A DNA stretch of 64,000 nt from NCBI GenBank assembly GCA_949316235.1, contig OX438751.1, forward strand, positions 3,248,413 through 3,312,412. The letters run 5' to 3'. The stretch's first letter is position 1; every line of letters begins with the position of its first letter. This DNA comes from Oegoconia quadripuncta (lineage: Eukaryota; Arthropoda; Insecta; Lepidoptera; Autostichidae). This document shows, one piece after another, positions 1 to 12,407 of this stretch. A program made the translations under genes and the position numbers. Below the pieces are notes generated by a model. It was given only the letters and a program-made list of their open reading frames with translations. It had not been told where the DNA came from and did not search any database.

Positions 1-523
1 TTTATAGAAATGAGGTAACGTGCAAATCATTCTTTGTATTTTTTTGAGGATTAAAAAAAAGATTTTATTACAGTCGCAAATCGGTAATTAATAATAGGTA
101 CCTGCCTATAGTTATCCTTCCCAGTGGCCGCAATCTTGCAATTTGACACGAAGGTCTTGCGGCACAAGTGAAAAATTTCAAATGTTATTAAGGGACATTT
201 ATTTGCGGTTAATAAATAAATAATAAATTAATATTATCTGATCACATAAGTAACTAAACACATATCTAAAGGTTGTGGGTTTAAAAAGGTTATTAATGGC
301 GCTGGTGGGCACGAAACCTTCAGCGTACGAGTACAACTCGCACTTGACCGTTTTTTCCGTTAGAATTTTCGAAAAAGTTGGAAAAATCAAAGATCACGCA
401 TTTATTTTACCTACATAACTAACGAAGTAAACATGTAAACAAATACAAGAAATCGATTTTAACCGACTTCTACCTTGTATCGATTTGAAACTTTGTAAGC
501 ATATGTAATGATGAGGACAGATC

Positions 524-848
524 CCGCCTCCACACTCCTCCCACTGTAACTCCTGTAAGCCAGGATCAACAGTGGTACTCGACACGGCGCCTACTGAAGG
601 TAGACGGTGCCCTACGTGATTCTATTGCTACCTTGGACCCCAGATTAATTAAAGAAAGGAATAGGGTGTGTAAGTAGGAAAAGAAGTTTCCCACTTCCCC
701 CCTCGGCAAATGGGAGTGTAGCCAATGAAATGCAAACGGCAGTAATGCCAACCCTATGGGGAAGGTGGTCGAGTGAAGCTCGGCCCCCTGCTTTGTGTAC
801 ACCAGGGACTGCGCCTAGATACAGTGAGCGGGACCGGTAACAGAAGGC
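524..848. repeat. repeat P, first copy
   Basis: About 325 bp (CGCCTCCACACTCCTCCCAC, GAAGGTAGACGGTGCCCTAC, GGGAGTGTAGCCAATGAAAT, GACTGCGCCTAGATACAGTG) repeated at 3832-4162 and partly, inverted, at 61322-61453. No TIR, A tail or tRNA-like head seen; class unknown. Confidence 0.7.
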
Positions 849-1476
849 TATATAATGATGAGGACAATAGAATAATATGGTACCATCGAGTTGATCTGAT
901 GGTGGAGATGGGTGGACAGGCCACTGTCACAGTGGAACTCTTCAATGGTTACCAGCAAACCAATGGAGGTTAGGTTCATTAGGTATGTTTTGACGAGCCC
1001 CATGGTGACGAACACTTGCTGATAGTGGAGGATGGTATTGTTAAATCAATTTTTATATCAATTTTCAAAACTGTAATTCAGCTGTATTGTATATCTACAC
1101 ATACATGACATACAATAGAGTTGCGCCTTACAATTTGTTACAATAAGGTTTTTGGGGATATTTTAACAGTATGTATTTTAACAATATTCAATGCAGATCA
1201 AACGAATCACACAGTACTTTGTTTAATTTACATAATCATCCGTTAAATCGTTCGATCTGTCTGTTCGTTGCGGTTTAGTACAGTTCACGAGATTCCCACA
1301 CTGAATAGCGGTGCCACTCAGGAAATCAAGAAACAGCAACAGCGATTACCCAGTTATTATCAGCTCGGTTCGCGTGCGCAAGCGCCGCCGCAATGGCTAC
1401 TTTCACCCCTCGGACTGCGCGAGTCGCGTACATTCTCCTTTACTCATCTCGAAATGTGTTATGTTGTAAAAGTGTT
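849..1476. other. no gene seen
   Basis: AT-rich except 1260-1440, which is more GC-rich (TCGGTTCGCGTGCGCAAGCG) and holds only a short chance-like frame. The first 523 bases of the window likewise show no gene or repeat I recognise. Confidence 0.4.
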
Positions 1477-2011
1477 ATAAATAAATAAATATTTCGGACT
1501 CTTACACCAATCATCTAGTCCTAAACTTAGCAATACACTGTACACTATGGATACTAGATAACGGATAAACATACATATTTATATAAACATCCATGGCTCG
1601 GTGATAATTTTTTTTTTATGGAAAACGGGTTGATACTTGACCTCAATCACACCTGATGTTAAGTGAAGATGAGGTCGAAGGTGGAAGCGTACTGACCCGG
1701 AAACCCCAACACATTTGGAAGACTGGCGATCTTATCTCTGACAACCGAAACACAACAATGCTATTAACATTGCTGCTTGGCGGCAATTTAGATAAGATGG
1801 TGGTAGCTAGCCAGGCGGACATTTAAAATGCCCTACCACCAACCAAACAGAGTACTTAAACATGTTGTTTACATTGAGCCACGGAGGCGGTTGAAAAATG
1901 TTCGTATTGATCACACAAACATTTACCCCTCACGGGATTCGAAACCGCAACTGTTGGTTTCGCAGGCAGGGTCACTAGCCACTACACCTACCGGTCGTCG
2001 TTATTTTGTTG
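1477..2011 (-). mobile_element. SINE-B interrupted by a SINE-A
   Basis: A minus-strand SINE-B occupies 1477-1606 and resumes at 1891-2011 (GGGATTCGAAACC is its tRNA-like B box). Between the two halves lies a nearly full SINE-A, also minus (1607-1890), running from its T-rich (A-tail) end to GAGCCACGGAGGCGG. Confidence 0.75.
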
Positions 2012-2490
2012 GACAATCCCTAGAGTCCTGAACATTAATTTTAAACGTTCTATATTTCTTACTGTTTTTCACCGACTTCCAAAAGGGAAAATTTTATTAA
2101 GTAGTCTGATTTTTTTTGTGTGTTCAGCGATATTTCTTACATTGTCGAACTGATTTCCATATCGTTTTGACTTGTATAGGTAATGCTTAGTGGTGGTAAT
2201 CTGGTGACGAACTGATTATGCATCTGTCCTGCGACAAGCAATAATTTTTCTACCGCAAACAATAACATAAAAGGCGGGAAAACACTTTTTGTATTTTGTA
2301 AACTCCGAATCATCCGAACAGCCAGGCATGGAACTCCCTTCCGGCGTCAGTCTTTCCTGAATCCTACAACCTTGGGATCTTCAAGAGCAGAGTGAATAGG
2401 CATCGCGTGCTACATCTTCGACCATATCGTCACTTTCCATCAGGTGATATTGTGGTCAAACGCGAATCCAGTCAATCATAAAAAAAAAAA

Positions 2491-3831
2491 CTTTTTGGTG
2501 GAAGTTTTTGATTTTTATACCTTTAAAAGTTGACATTCCAGAAATAAAAAATAATAAATAAAACTATTTCGCATCATTTTTCAGTCTGTGTCAGTTCACA
2601 AAAAGCCTTTGTCTGACTTTAGAAAAGAAATAGACGTAGCGCTAAATATGACGTAAAGTGAAGCCACTTTTAAATGTGTGTGAGTAACCCACTACACGCG
2701 AAACTATGCGATCGCGCTTAGTTTTGATGCGTATGTAAAATTGGCCGCGCGTTTTTCTTTAAGTCAAAAGTTGTAGGTCGTACCTTAATCAATAGATAAA
2801 GTAAATGCCGATGATGTGTACTTTAAGAGACGGCTCCTATAATTTAGGAAACCGTTAACAAGAAAAATTAAAAACAAAAAATAGTAATACCGGATGATCA
2901 AGATAAATCGTCAAATTTTTAACTTAAAGTTACAGTACAAACATAGTTAACGTACAAGAACTAGTAGAGGGCTGCTCTATTATCTAAATACAGTGTTACA
3001 ATTTGTGTTTCAATAAAACACACAAATAATACAAAATAACTTTCTGCCCAGAATCCAGCAAATTTTTGAAACAACTTGTGCGGCAGCCGTTCGTGGTGAA
3101 GATTCGGTCGGAGGTTGCATTCAATTATTGTTGCGTCAGGGCTTCTCTACATCCTAGTGATAGATTGCGGTGTTGCGTAGTGCTGCTTCCTTAAATTATC
3201 AAAGCTGCGTGCGCGCAGCTGCCTGCGGTCGTTCAGCCCTTTTGTTACGCAAGTTGTTACGCTACTGTTACTATTCATTAAAATTAACAGTTTATTGTAG
3301 TTTAAATATAATGTTGTAATATGTAGGTACAGACGGATCTCCCTAAAAGTATTATATGGACCGTATGGACCGAAGCACTCTATATATAAGCAATCAATAC
3401 ATATATCATCAATAATACGTTTTCTCGTGGTCCCATTGTTTTGTCCCATTAATGAGACCAAGAGGGAGAATTGATTCTCATAATCCTATTACTATTTATT
3501 TACTTCCTGTATATAAAAACAATCGCCGTTTCCTCGTAGTCCTACTAATTTGTCCTACTGGTGGAACCACGAGGAAGCCTAGTCCCTCGTAGTCCTACTG
3601 TAGAAATATTAAATGCACGATAGATATATTTAAACTCCCCCGGTGTAACAAATGAATGACGAAAAATTACAACATTTTATGTTCATAGAACGACAAACGC
3701 TGACGCTTCGTTCTTTTCGTTTATAGTGGCAAATATTTGCCATATTTGTCGCCAATTTTGTCGCCAATTCAATTGAACACTAAGCAGTACCGAAATTTTT
3801 AGATCCCAGTAAGAATTTATGTCAAAAACAA
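2491..3831. other. no gene seen
   Basis: AT-rich single-copy-looking sequence. 3528-3600 carries the repeated phrase CCTCGTAGTCCTACT three times. The 104-residue minus frame at 3147-3461 has no protein-like character. Confidence 0.4.
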
Positions 3832-4162
3832 TCCCACCTCCACACTCCTCCCACTGTAACTCCTATGAGCTAGGATCGACAGTGGTACTCGACACGGTGC
3901 CTACTGAAGGTAGACGGTGCCCTACGTAACTCTATTGCTACCTTGGAACCCAGGCTAATTAAAGAAAGAAATAGGGTGTGTAAGTAAGAAAAAGGTTTCC
4001 CACTTCCCCCCTTGGCAAATGGGAGTGTAGCCAATGAAATGCAACATGGCACTAGGGCCATCCCTATGGGGAAGGAGGGCGAGTGAAGCTCGGCCTCCTG
4101 CTTTCGTATACACCACGGACTGCGCCTAGATGCAGTGAGCGTGGCGGTAGCAGAAGGCTACC
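3832..4162. repeat. repeat P, second copy
   Basis: Same orientation as 524-848, with the blocks GAAGGTAGACGGTGCCCTAC, GGGAGTGTAGCCAATGAAAT and GACTGCGCCTAGATGCAGTG. Confidence 0.7.
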
Positions 4163-5040
4163 GCGAGTAATAGTGCCAGTAATACGAATGGCAAAAACGC
4201 TTGAAAGCTCGGAAGTTGTTTCTGTTTAAAAGTAGAATACCGGATGGATTCCTGAATTTAGGTCGTCAAGCATGAGTTCGCGTTCCTTACTCCAATTTTC
4301 ACATTCCCATAAAATATGATGTGATATCAAAAACAGTAAGCAGACTTATTGTTTATATGATATTTTCTTCGGAAATTCGCTTGATCGTTGTAGTTTAAAT
4401 AGCAGGTAGTTTGCTAGATTCTGGAACGTATAGACTATAATAAACATCTAGTACAGATATTGTTTATCAACATACAATTCGGTACGATAATGTCAATAAA
4501 CAGTTTAAGTGCTCGTATATTATTACTCTAGCTATGGTACATGTCTACTAAATTACCGTCCGAGTTAAATGTGGCATAGTATTTTTATATTAACTAACAT
4601 AGACACACAACGGCGCGCGCATCCAGCGAATGTTTTTTTTGTTGAAAACATTAAGTATTATAAATGTAGACACGTGTACCGTGTATATTCTGATGAATAT
4701 ACAAACATACGCACAAAACATGACATTTAGTTGGATGACAGAAATTTGAGAGGAGATCGGCTTTCTCCTTAAAGAAACCATCAAAATTGATGGTCACAAC
4801 TGTCACCGCTGGCTCTGTCTTTTGTGGGTGCTGAGGTCGTGAGTAATTTGCCATATTGCCTAGACACTGCGTTACCGTCTCTAGCTATATCCAGGGTGCG
4901 CCGCGAGAAGGCTCCTTTCATACACTCCCAGATCCATCTAAGGCCAGAAAAAAGCTGTGGTTAAAAAGGTTCCACAGTAGCACCCGTTGCTGAAAAGCTG
5001 CCACCGGGAAAAGATCTCCCCTTTTCCATCTGGAAGTCCC

Positions 5041-5272
5041 TTAATAGACTTCGGTCGGGCGTTGGCAGGTGCATACATTTCAGGAAGATGTAGGGCTTCT
5101 TAATGATGATAGGTGCGACTGCGGTATCACGCCATCGATGGTGCATTTGTTGTCGTGCCCTGCTTCTCCAGTTTCTTGCACAGAGAAGGACAATACAATA
5201 CAATACAAGGACCTTTTTGAGGACAACCAAAAAGTCATCGACGTTGCTAATTTTTGGGCCAAACTTCTTCAG
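5041..5272 (+). mobile_element. LINE C-terminal fragment
   Basis: The frame reads DDRCDCGITPSMVHLLSCPA then VIDVANFWAKL, a Cys/His motif and closing helix seen at the end of insect LINE proteins. A short CAATA-type repeat at 5189-5210 disrupts it. It abuts a SINE-A copy. Confidence 0.65.
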
Positions 5273-5277
5273 GTCTC

Positions 5278-5592
5278 CTCCGCCTCCGTGGCTCATTGTA
5301 AACAACATAGAGTTTACGAATCGGAGGTCGCGGGATCGATCCCCAGCGGGATGCATGTTTAGTACTCGGTTTCGTTGGTGGTAGGGCATTTTAAATGTCC
5401 GCCGGGCTAGCTACCACCATCTTATCTAAATCTGCCGCCAAATAGCATTGTTGTGTTCCGGTTGTCAGAGATAAGATAGCTAGTTCCCCAAATATTTGGG
5501 TTTCCAGGTCAGTACGCTTCCACCTTCGGCCTCATCTTCACTTAACATCAGGTGTGATTGAGGTCAAGTGCTAGCCCGTTGTGCCTAAAAAA
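5278..5592 (+). mobile_element. SINE-A, near full length
   Basis: tRNA-like head GCCTCCGTGGCTCATTGTA with B box GGATCGATCCCCAG, body TCCGCCGGGCTAGCTACCAC, tail CCCGTTGTGCCTAAAAAA. Reference-quality copy of the window's commonest repeat. Confidence 0.8.
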
Positions 5593-5635
5593 GAGGACAT
5601 TATTATTTTTGTCATTGACTCGAAAAGAAGAAGAA

Positions 5636-5735
5636 TACAAACATAAATATCTCAAGTGGGATTCGAACCCGCCACCTTATAATATAGCAGTCAGAGTTTC
5701 TAACCACTACACCATCCACGTTGTCAAAGACTTGA
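5636..5735 (-). mobile_element. SINE-B head fragment
   Basis: Minus-strand B box GGGATTCGAACCCG and A-box region CTAACCACTACACCA. Only the tRNA-like head is present. Confidence 0.6.
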
Positions 5736-5739
5736 TATG

Positions 5740-7735
5740 ATAATTGATGGGACAGGACTAATATGAACTACGCGCGTAGGCTGCGCCACAGGCAAAAAAA
5801 CTAGTAGAGAACAATAATACGTTAGGTGTTATTATATTTTGTATTGGAGACATGAAGTCATTATGCAGACAATATAATGGTACTTTACCGTCGCCCAGCA
5901 ACTTTCACCGGACCTGCGCGTGCGTCGCTTCTCGACCCGTGGGCGACCGACGCTTGCGTGCTTTCTTTCAGAGCTTTCGATTTCGTTCGCCAAAGATTAC
6001 TGTTTGACGTCAGACTCATTCTTTCTCATGACTGATGGGTACTCAATGCCAGTATCGCACGGCAAACACCTAGTTAAATATACTTCCACTTGAATAATAC
6101 TTGCGGTAATTATGATTTTGATTAATGATGCATCTGACGGTTATGTGATTAGATGCCATGTGAAGTACTTAGAGGTATCTTCTTCTTCAATTTAAGAGCT
6201 ATGCTCTTGTCGGTGGAGTAATGACCACGTCTCTCTACTTTCCTCCCTCGGTTTAACCTCTTGGTACGACACGACATTCACCTTTTCTTTCACTTGGTCA
6301 AAGTAATTTGTTTTAGAGGTATCTATTCAACTGAATATTACACTTGTAAAATATTAAGTTATCGTGTCATTTTTCATTTTAGACCTAATGGCCGTTTGAA
6401 CAAATAAAATGTATTGTAATTTATCCTGGTTTTTATATGTTATGTTTATGTCACAGTATATTTTTAAAAATGTAATATCTTTAGGAAAACGTAAATCCCC
6501 CGAGAACACAAGCTATTAAAACAAAACGGCTGAACCGATTTTAATAAAACATGTCTAAGAACCACCGCTAGAAAACCTGCTTTGAAATAAGAGAAACCGC
6601 ATCAAAATCGATTGACCCATTTAAGAGCTGCCCGTTTAAGAGATGCCACAGACAGTCACACATAGCGGTCATCCTTTTAACATTCTTTTGTTTGCGAGTT
6701 AAAAAATACAGATAAATATGATGTCAATACAAGAAATAAAGATAAATTTGCTGGTCATGTAAGCCTACTGCAAAATCAGTAGGTAATTGATTGAGCTATG
6801 ATGTAACGTTTTTTCAATAAGGTTCCCGTTGATACACAAAATTTTCTTATAGCTTGTTAAGACGTTATATCAGGATATTAACAAGTTGATTCTATAGAGT
6901 ATAATATAATGCCCACTTAGTAAACTAAACAAAACTAATGTGAGGTTAAATAGTAGGTATTACATAAACTATTCAAGTGTGTTATAATAACGTCCGGTTC
7001 ACAGAGTCAACTCGTGAGCATTTCCAAAGGCGACCGGTCAGGGCTTTGGCGACCACTTTCGATTTTGTTGACGCATCTGTGTGTAATGAATGACTGTGGA
7101 AAGGTTAGTGATGTAATTTGCTTGCTTTCCGTTTCATTTTGACGATGGTACAGTATGTCGCCAATGTAAAGGTACCAAATAATTACGGTATGTTACATTT
7201 GGTTCTTTTTCTAGGATGAGCAAACTTGACCGTCTGTGATGTACTTAATGTTGGGTCGTTGTAAATATTCTCCGAGCGAGGCGTTTTATACTCATACAAT
7301 ATTAAATAGCATTAAAGTAGGGAATAGAATTTAATAACATTCACTTACCTAACCTACCTGATGATGATGATGAACTTGTATTGTAAGTCTCTGGGATAAC
7401 CGATGTAATTTCCGTTTTAAACTACTCAGAAAGTCTCTATAAATTTGTTGGTCAACAATATAAAATTAAGATGCAGTCGGCATCATAAATGAACGCGAGA
7501 ATTTCCACAAAATGAAGAAAGTTGCACTTTCGGTTCGCAGCTTATGTATAATTAATGTACCTACTTGTCTGCAATCCAATAATCTGTATTCCAAAAGTAT
7601 AGCTGCCATATGGAGTATGATAATTTGGTTACCCAGAGTTACAAGTAGGCACACGTTGTAGATAAATATTCTAGTCTTTTCAAATGTTACTGTTTTGTAT
7701 TAAATAATACAAAACAGTAACAGTAAAAAGTAAAC
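5740..7735. other. no gene; scattered repeat scraps
   Basis: Besides the GC-rich patch, 6177-6260 (AATTTAAGAGCTATGCTCTT, also at 39455-39500 inverted and 50125-50145) and 6530-6650 (AACCGATTTTAATAAAACAT, partner of 43600-43740 inverted) are repeats. Confidence 0.4.
5870..6060. promoter_or_regulatory. GC-rich patch with a CRE palindrome (speculative)
   Basis: An unusually CG-rich stretch for this window (GCGCGTGCGTCGCTTC, GTGGGCGACCGACGC) followed by the full palindrome TGACGTCA at 6005-6012. It could be a promoter of the FAS1 gene or of something else; no exon could be tied to it. Confidence 0.2.
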
Positions 7736-7978
7736 AGTCCAGAATGGTAGCGGTATTTAAAGAGTTAGTACCCCAGGAGGGTACCAGCACTATTAGTGCT
7801 GGAGAATCCCTCATCGCTCAGGCTGCCCTACTTATTCTGGGGTGGGCACCTTCCTCAAAGGCCGGCAACGCATCTGTGACCCTTTTGGTGTTGCGGGTGT
7901 CCATGGGCGGCGGTGATTGCTTTCCATCAGGTGACCCGCATGCTCGTTTGCCGCCCTCTCATATAAAAAAAAAAAAAA
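7736..7978 (+). mobile_element. LINE/SINE 3' tail H, longest copy
   Basis: From AGTCCAGAATGGTAGCGG through CAGCACTATTAGTGCTGGAG (a small hairpin) to GCCGCCCTCTCATAT and 14 A. Any frame here ([19 protein letters not shown]) is a known kind of repeat artefact, not a gene. Confidence 0.65.
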
Positions 7979-8044
7979 GTAAATACGCAAACTTTATTTA
8001 CCTAAGTTTCAGATACCAAAATTATTGATCTAATGTTGGGTGTA

Positions 8045-9030
8045 TTAATACTTTTTTTTTATATGCACAACGGGTTGGTATACTTGACCTCGATCACACC
8101 TGATGTAAAATGAAGATGAGGTCTTTGGTGGAAGCGTACTGACCCGGAAACCCCAACACATTTGGAGGACTGGCTATCTTATCTCTGACAACCGGAACAC
8201 AACAATGCTATTAACATTGCTGCTTGGCGGCAGATTTAAGATAAGATGGTGGTAGCTAGCCAGGCGGACATTTAAACTGCCTGAGCACCAACCAAACTGC
8301 TTAAGACGCATCTCGGTTGATACAGCCTCAAGACTTGTATTGAGATTGGCTTATTAATACGGGCCTTAGACACCGTTATGAAATTTATTGCAAATGAGGT
8401 AGTTAGCGATATCCCAAACAAAGTTTGGATGTTCCAAACACTGAGTTTGAAGCTTGAAACAACATCTAGTGTACACCATACGAAATTATACAGAAATACA
8501 CGTGGTAAGAGGTGAGCCCATCGCCGTTAAAATGTACAAATCTATATATAGATGTTTTTGTTGAAAATTCCCTTAGTCGCCTTTTTCGACACCCACTGAA
8601 AGAGACTATGGTTGGTTCTATTCTTTTTACTGGTTCGTTGGTGGTAGGGCATTTTATATGTCCGCCTGGCTAGCTACCACCATCTTATCTAAATCTGCCG
8701 CCAAGCAGCAATGTTAATAGCATTGTTGTGTTCCGGTTGTCAGAGATAAGGTTGCCAGTCCCCCAAATGTATTGGGGTTTCCGGGTCAGTACGCTTCCAC
8801 CAAAGACCTCATCTTCACTTAACATTAGGACTTAACGGCTTAGCACTTGACCTCTATCACACCTGATGTTAAGTGAAGATGAGGTTGAAGGTGGAAGCGT
8901 ACTGGCCCGGAAACCCCAACACATTTGGGGGACTGGCTATCTCATCTCTGACAACCGGAACATCTTCACTTAACACACTTATCTTCACAGGTGTGTTTGA
9001 GGTCAAGTACCAACCCGTTGTGCATAAAAA
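8045..9030. repeat. cluster of SINE-A fragments, a MITE-E scrap and repeat J
   Basis: 8049-8298 minus SINE-A lacking its head; 8298-8370 MITE-E fragment ending TTATTAATACGGGCC; 8400-8632 repeat J (shared with 38112-38360 and, inverted, 45855-46025; key TTAGTCGCCTTTTTCGACAC); 8636-8833 plus SINE-A; 8838-8960 minus and 8961-9030 plus SINE-A tails, so 8700-8960 forms an inverted repeat. Confidence 0.65.
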
Positions 9031-9330
9031 AAACTTACCGAAACCACACGAAAATAATGCAGTTTCCAAAGGTTATTTAATTATTTCTAACAGTTACCTA
9101 TTTTGTTTGTTACTAGGAAAATACTGAATTTCCCGACGCAGGAAATCTTAGTGGGAGACGTTAATGTGTTAAAAAAGTTAATCCCAATCCCAACTAATAT
9201 TATTATAAATGCGAAAGTTTGTGTGTGTGTATGTATGTATGTATGTATGTTTGTTACCTCTTCACGCCTATGAAATTTGGTTGATAGACAGATTTTTTTG
9301 CTGAACCGATTTTAATGAAATCTTTCACGC

Positions 9331-10387
9331 GGATATTTAACTCTCACTCTCAATACTATTTTATGATATTGTATCTCAAGTGTCAACTTAAGGCTCGACA
9401 GAATTATTTTGCTTTTTGGCGTCTCGAGTGACAACACACCCCTATTACGACGAAAGGCCAGGTGACAATTCTTGAACCGGTCGAAAGCTTTCTCCTGTTT
9501 CAAAAATTATAAACTCTGATTCGAACAGGTTAGGTCCCGTATTCGTTGAGGGCCTTAAAATGGAGAGCATTGTTTTTAGTTCCCTATTGTTTTTGTTCAT
9601 TTGTATTTAGGAGATAAGTAGAAAGTTCACAAACATAAATTGGTCTCATATATGTTAGGTAACAGTAGGTACCTACGAGTGATATTGTCTCCCATATTTT
9701 ATGCACTGCATGTAGTAGGTAAATTACAAGTACTTACTTACATTTGCAAGTGTAATGTGTTGTTCATCTAAATATCACGGTTCAGCTTTAATAATTGGCG
9801 TCATTGTGGCACGCGCGGGGTCGACGCACTGCCTCGCTGAATACAATTGCAGAGATTAACAACATTTTCATAATTTATTCAAACAAGTAATGCACTGTCA
9901 CATGTGCAACAGATATCTCATTAAACAAATTAAAAGTACATAACTTACATTAGTGTCTGTCTTCTTGTACAGAATTAAAAAAATACTTGTTACAAGTGTT
10001 TTATAGAGTGCGGAGTCTTTTTAGAAGTGAAAATTGTATATGTATAAAAGTGGTGTAGCTGTTAAGTTGCACCAGGAAACTATTTCGTAATTATTATACA
10101 TATTAAAAGAAATCGAGTTGCGATATTGAATGAGAATCATAAATAAATAATACAATAGAGATTTGAACATAATAATGGTCATTGTTAAAATACAAGCTTC
10201 TAAACTGGTTTTTGAAAGACTAACCCGTTGCTTATGTAAGATACAGAGATACAGTGAATTCAAGGAATTCTGTCATATCCAAATTACTGTAAGATAGAAA
10301 TAAATGTACAGAGTTTAAAAGAAGCTTTACGTAAGTATTCGAAAACATGTGGCCCAAGCAATTATTATTATTTACATGAGACAAAAA
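9331..10387. other. no gene seen
   Basis: AT-rich, apparently non-coding. The 80-residue minus frame at 10021-10263 shows no recognisable protein features. Confidence 0.4.
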
Positions 10388-10472
10388 ATTGCGGGTGTCC
10401 ATGGGCGGCGGTGATTACTTTCCGTGAGGTGACCCGCATGCTCGTTTGCCGCTCTCATATAAAAAAAAAGCA
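10388..10472 (+). mobile_element. tail H, short copy
   Basis: TTGCGGGTGTCCATGGGCGG to GCCGCTCTCATATAAAAAAA. Confidence 0.6.
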
Positions 10473-10852
10473 ATAACGCATCACTTTACGTTAGTTAAAG
10501 ATGCAGAGAAGCCTTTAGTAATATATACTAACTAATGTCGACAGCTGGCAAGTTATGTTAATGCATTGACGATGCAATATAAATGGGTAAATTCATTAGC
10601 AAAGTAATTCTCTTCTGCGTGTTTAAAATTTTACAAAGACTCAAGATAATTAGCATAGTTTACACAAGTGCGACATCTTACAATGAAGAGGCAAAATACA
10701 AGGATTTTGCAATTAATTAACGTCAACATTTTCATCTTTAGGAACACAAAAATAACAAACTTGACATACTTTTGGGAAAGGTTGGCAATGCATGACACGA
10801 CACTAGCAGTAATAGGTATCTTTTCGTATTACTACTTATTTATGGTATTTTA

Positions 10853-11213
10853 GATCCTTACCTATAAAATTGGCGTTTTGTATGAAGAATTTCATTAAGA
10901 CTTTTCTCCATACAAACATTTTTGATTTTTTTTTGGAAACGACAAATCCAAATTTAGCTAAACTTTGTGTGTATTATCGGATAACATTAAGTTAAGTATA
11001 GGTAGCGTTAATTTTTAAAAGTAACCGCTTTATAAATATTTCAAAGAGCTCTGTTCAAATTTTTTTATTATGGATTTAGCCCAGAAATTAAAAAATATTT
11101 CATGTGAAACCTTGAAATAACATTTTGGAAAATTTGGATATAGCTTTGAAAATCGCAGGAATTGGTACATATGATAAACGAAGAAAAAAAACTCCAATTT
11201 CATAGGTAAAGAC
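10853..11213. mobile_element. MITE-D copy
   Basis: Starts GATCCTTACCTATAAAATTG and ends CCAATTTCATAGGTAAAGAC, with TA on each flank. Non-coding. Confidence 0.72.
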
Positions 11214-12151
11214 TACTTAATAACATATCGCATAGCTTAATGTGCTGGCACTATGTCACGCTATATCCATAATTAATATTTCAAAATATTCCGAAAGCAA
11301 GTTTGGCAGTATGTCGTTCCTTTCTTCAGATTGATACGGAGTATCAGAAACGTACGTCATGAGTCTGTTTCACTGTTTCCCAAAAAACTGTGCATAAATA
11401 GTGCCACCGAAATATACATGATCTTCAACAACTACGTTATTTAGATGTCCGCGAGGTTGGAATTTATATTAACACACACGAAGAACAAAAAAGTGCGACC
11501 GACAAAAACTTCGTCTGCGCTGCCCTTTTTCTTTATAGACTATATAACTTCGTTGTTTTTGTATAACTATTTCTCAGACGTATTTATTTGGCGCTACTTA
11601 TGCACAGTTTTTTTAGATAAAAATTATAATAATAGGTAAAGCATTCTCTGCTTATGAGAATGAGGAGGATCACGTGACGCCAGAATGCTCACTTAAAATA
11701 TTGAATAACTACAGTGGCACTATTTGTTTTCCTTTAGGCACTATTTGACACTATGTCAGCACAGTTTTTTAACATTGCAAAATAGCTGAATTGTAGAGTC
11801 ACGCATGTCATCAGAATGACGCAACTTTCTTGCCCAAGAAGTTCTGTAGGCCCAATAAATTATAAAAAAAAATAACAAGAATAACACATACGTGATACTA
11901 GAACAAACAAAGGGGAGTTCAGCTATTTTGATAATGTCAAAAAGTTGCGTTTGTTAGTCGTACACCTCGAAATCAAAAAATCCTTGTAGCTTTTCACCTA
12001 TTTCTGAACAGATTTTTTTTCTTGTAGTATAATTTCTGGTCGCCAGTTACAAAGGTGTATAAAGCTCATAGTATATTTACTTTCCTGACTTTCTTCACTG
12101 TAGTCGCTTGTCACCTCGATAGATATTTGATTGTAATTTTTTTTTTTTTTT
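11214..12151. other. no gene seen
   Basis: AT-rich. Nothing supportable; 12408-13240 is similar except a GC-rich spot at 12910-12965 (GGCGCCGCACGG, GTGCGCATGCGCGAG) that looks repeat-like. Confidence 0.4.
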
Positions 12152-12407
12152 ATCTTGACATACACACAGCGCCATCTAGTTCCACTTTAAGCAACTATAG
12201 GCTTGTGTTGTGGATACCAGATGGTTGATATACTACATAAATACATTTTTTTTTTGTAAATAAATACGTATTATAAATGAAAACATCCATAACTCGGGTA
12301 CACATGTCCGTATTCATCACACAAACATATGACCCTAGCGGGATTCGAACCCGCAACCTTTTGGTATAGTGGTCAGAGTTGCTAACCACTACACCAAACA
12401 GGTCGTC
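12152..12407 (-). mobile_element. SINE-B, near full length
   Basis: Reverse reading: CTGTTTGGTGTAGTGGTTAG head, GGTTGCGGGTTCGAATCCCG B box, CAACCATCTGGTATCCACAA and AGATGGCGCTGTGTGTATGT tail. Confidence 0.78.

Noticed and set aside
773..973. Short plus-strand frame with a serine-free start near 773
   Set aside because: Overlaps repeat P, which recurs twice; no independent gene evidence.
3147..3461. 104-residue minus-strand frame
   Set aside because: No domain, no splice or promoter context, skewed composition; likely chance in AT-rich DNA.
7744..8028. 94-residue frame (and a similar one at 37881-38102)
   Set aside because: Both translate the same A-tailed repeat H; the shared [19 protein letters not shown] stretch is a repeat artefact.
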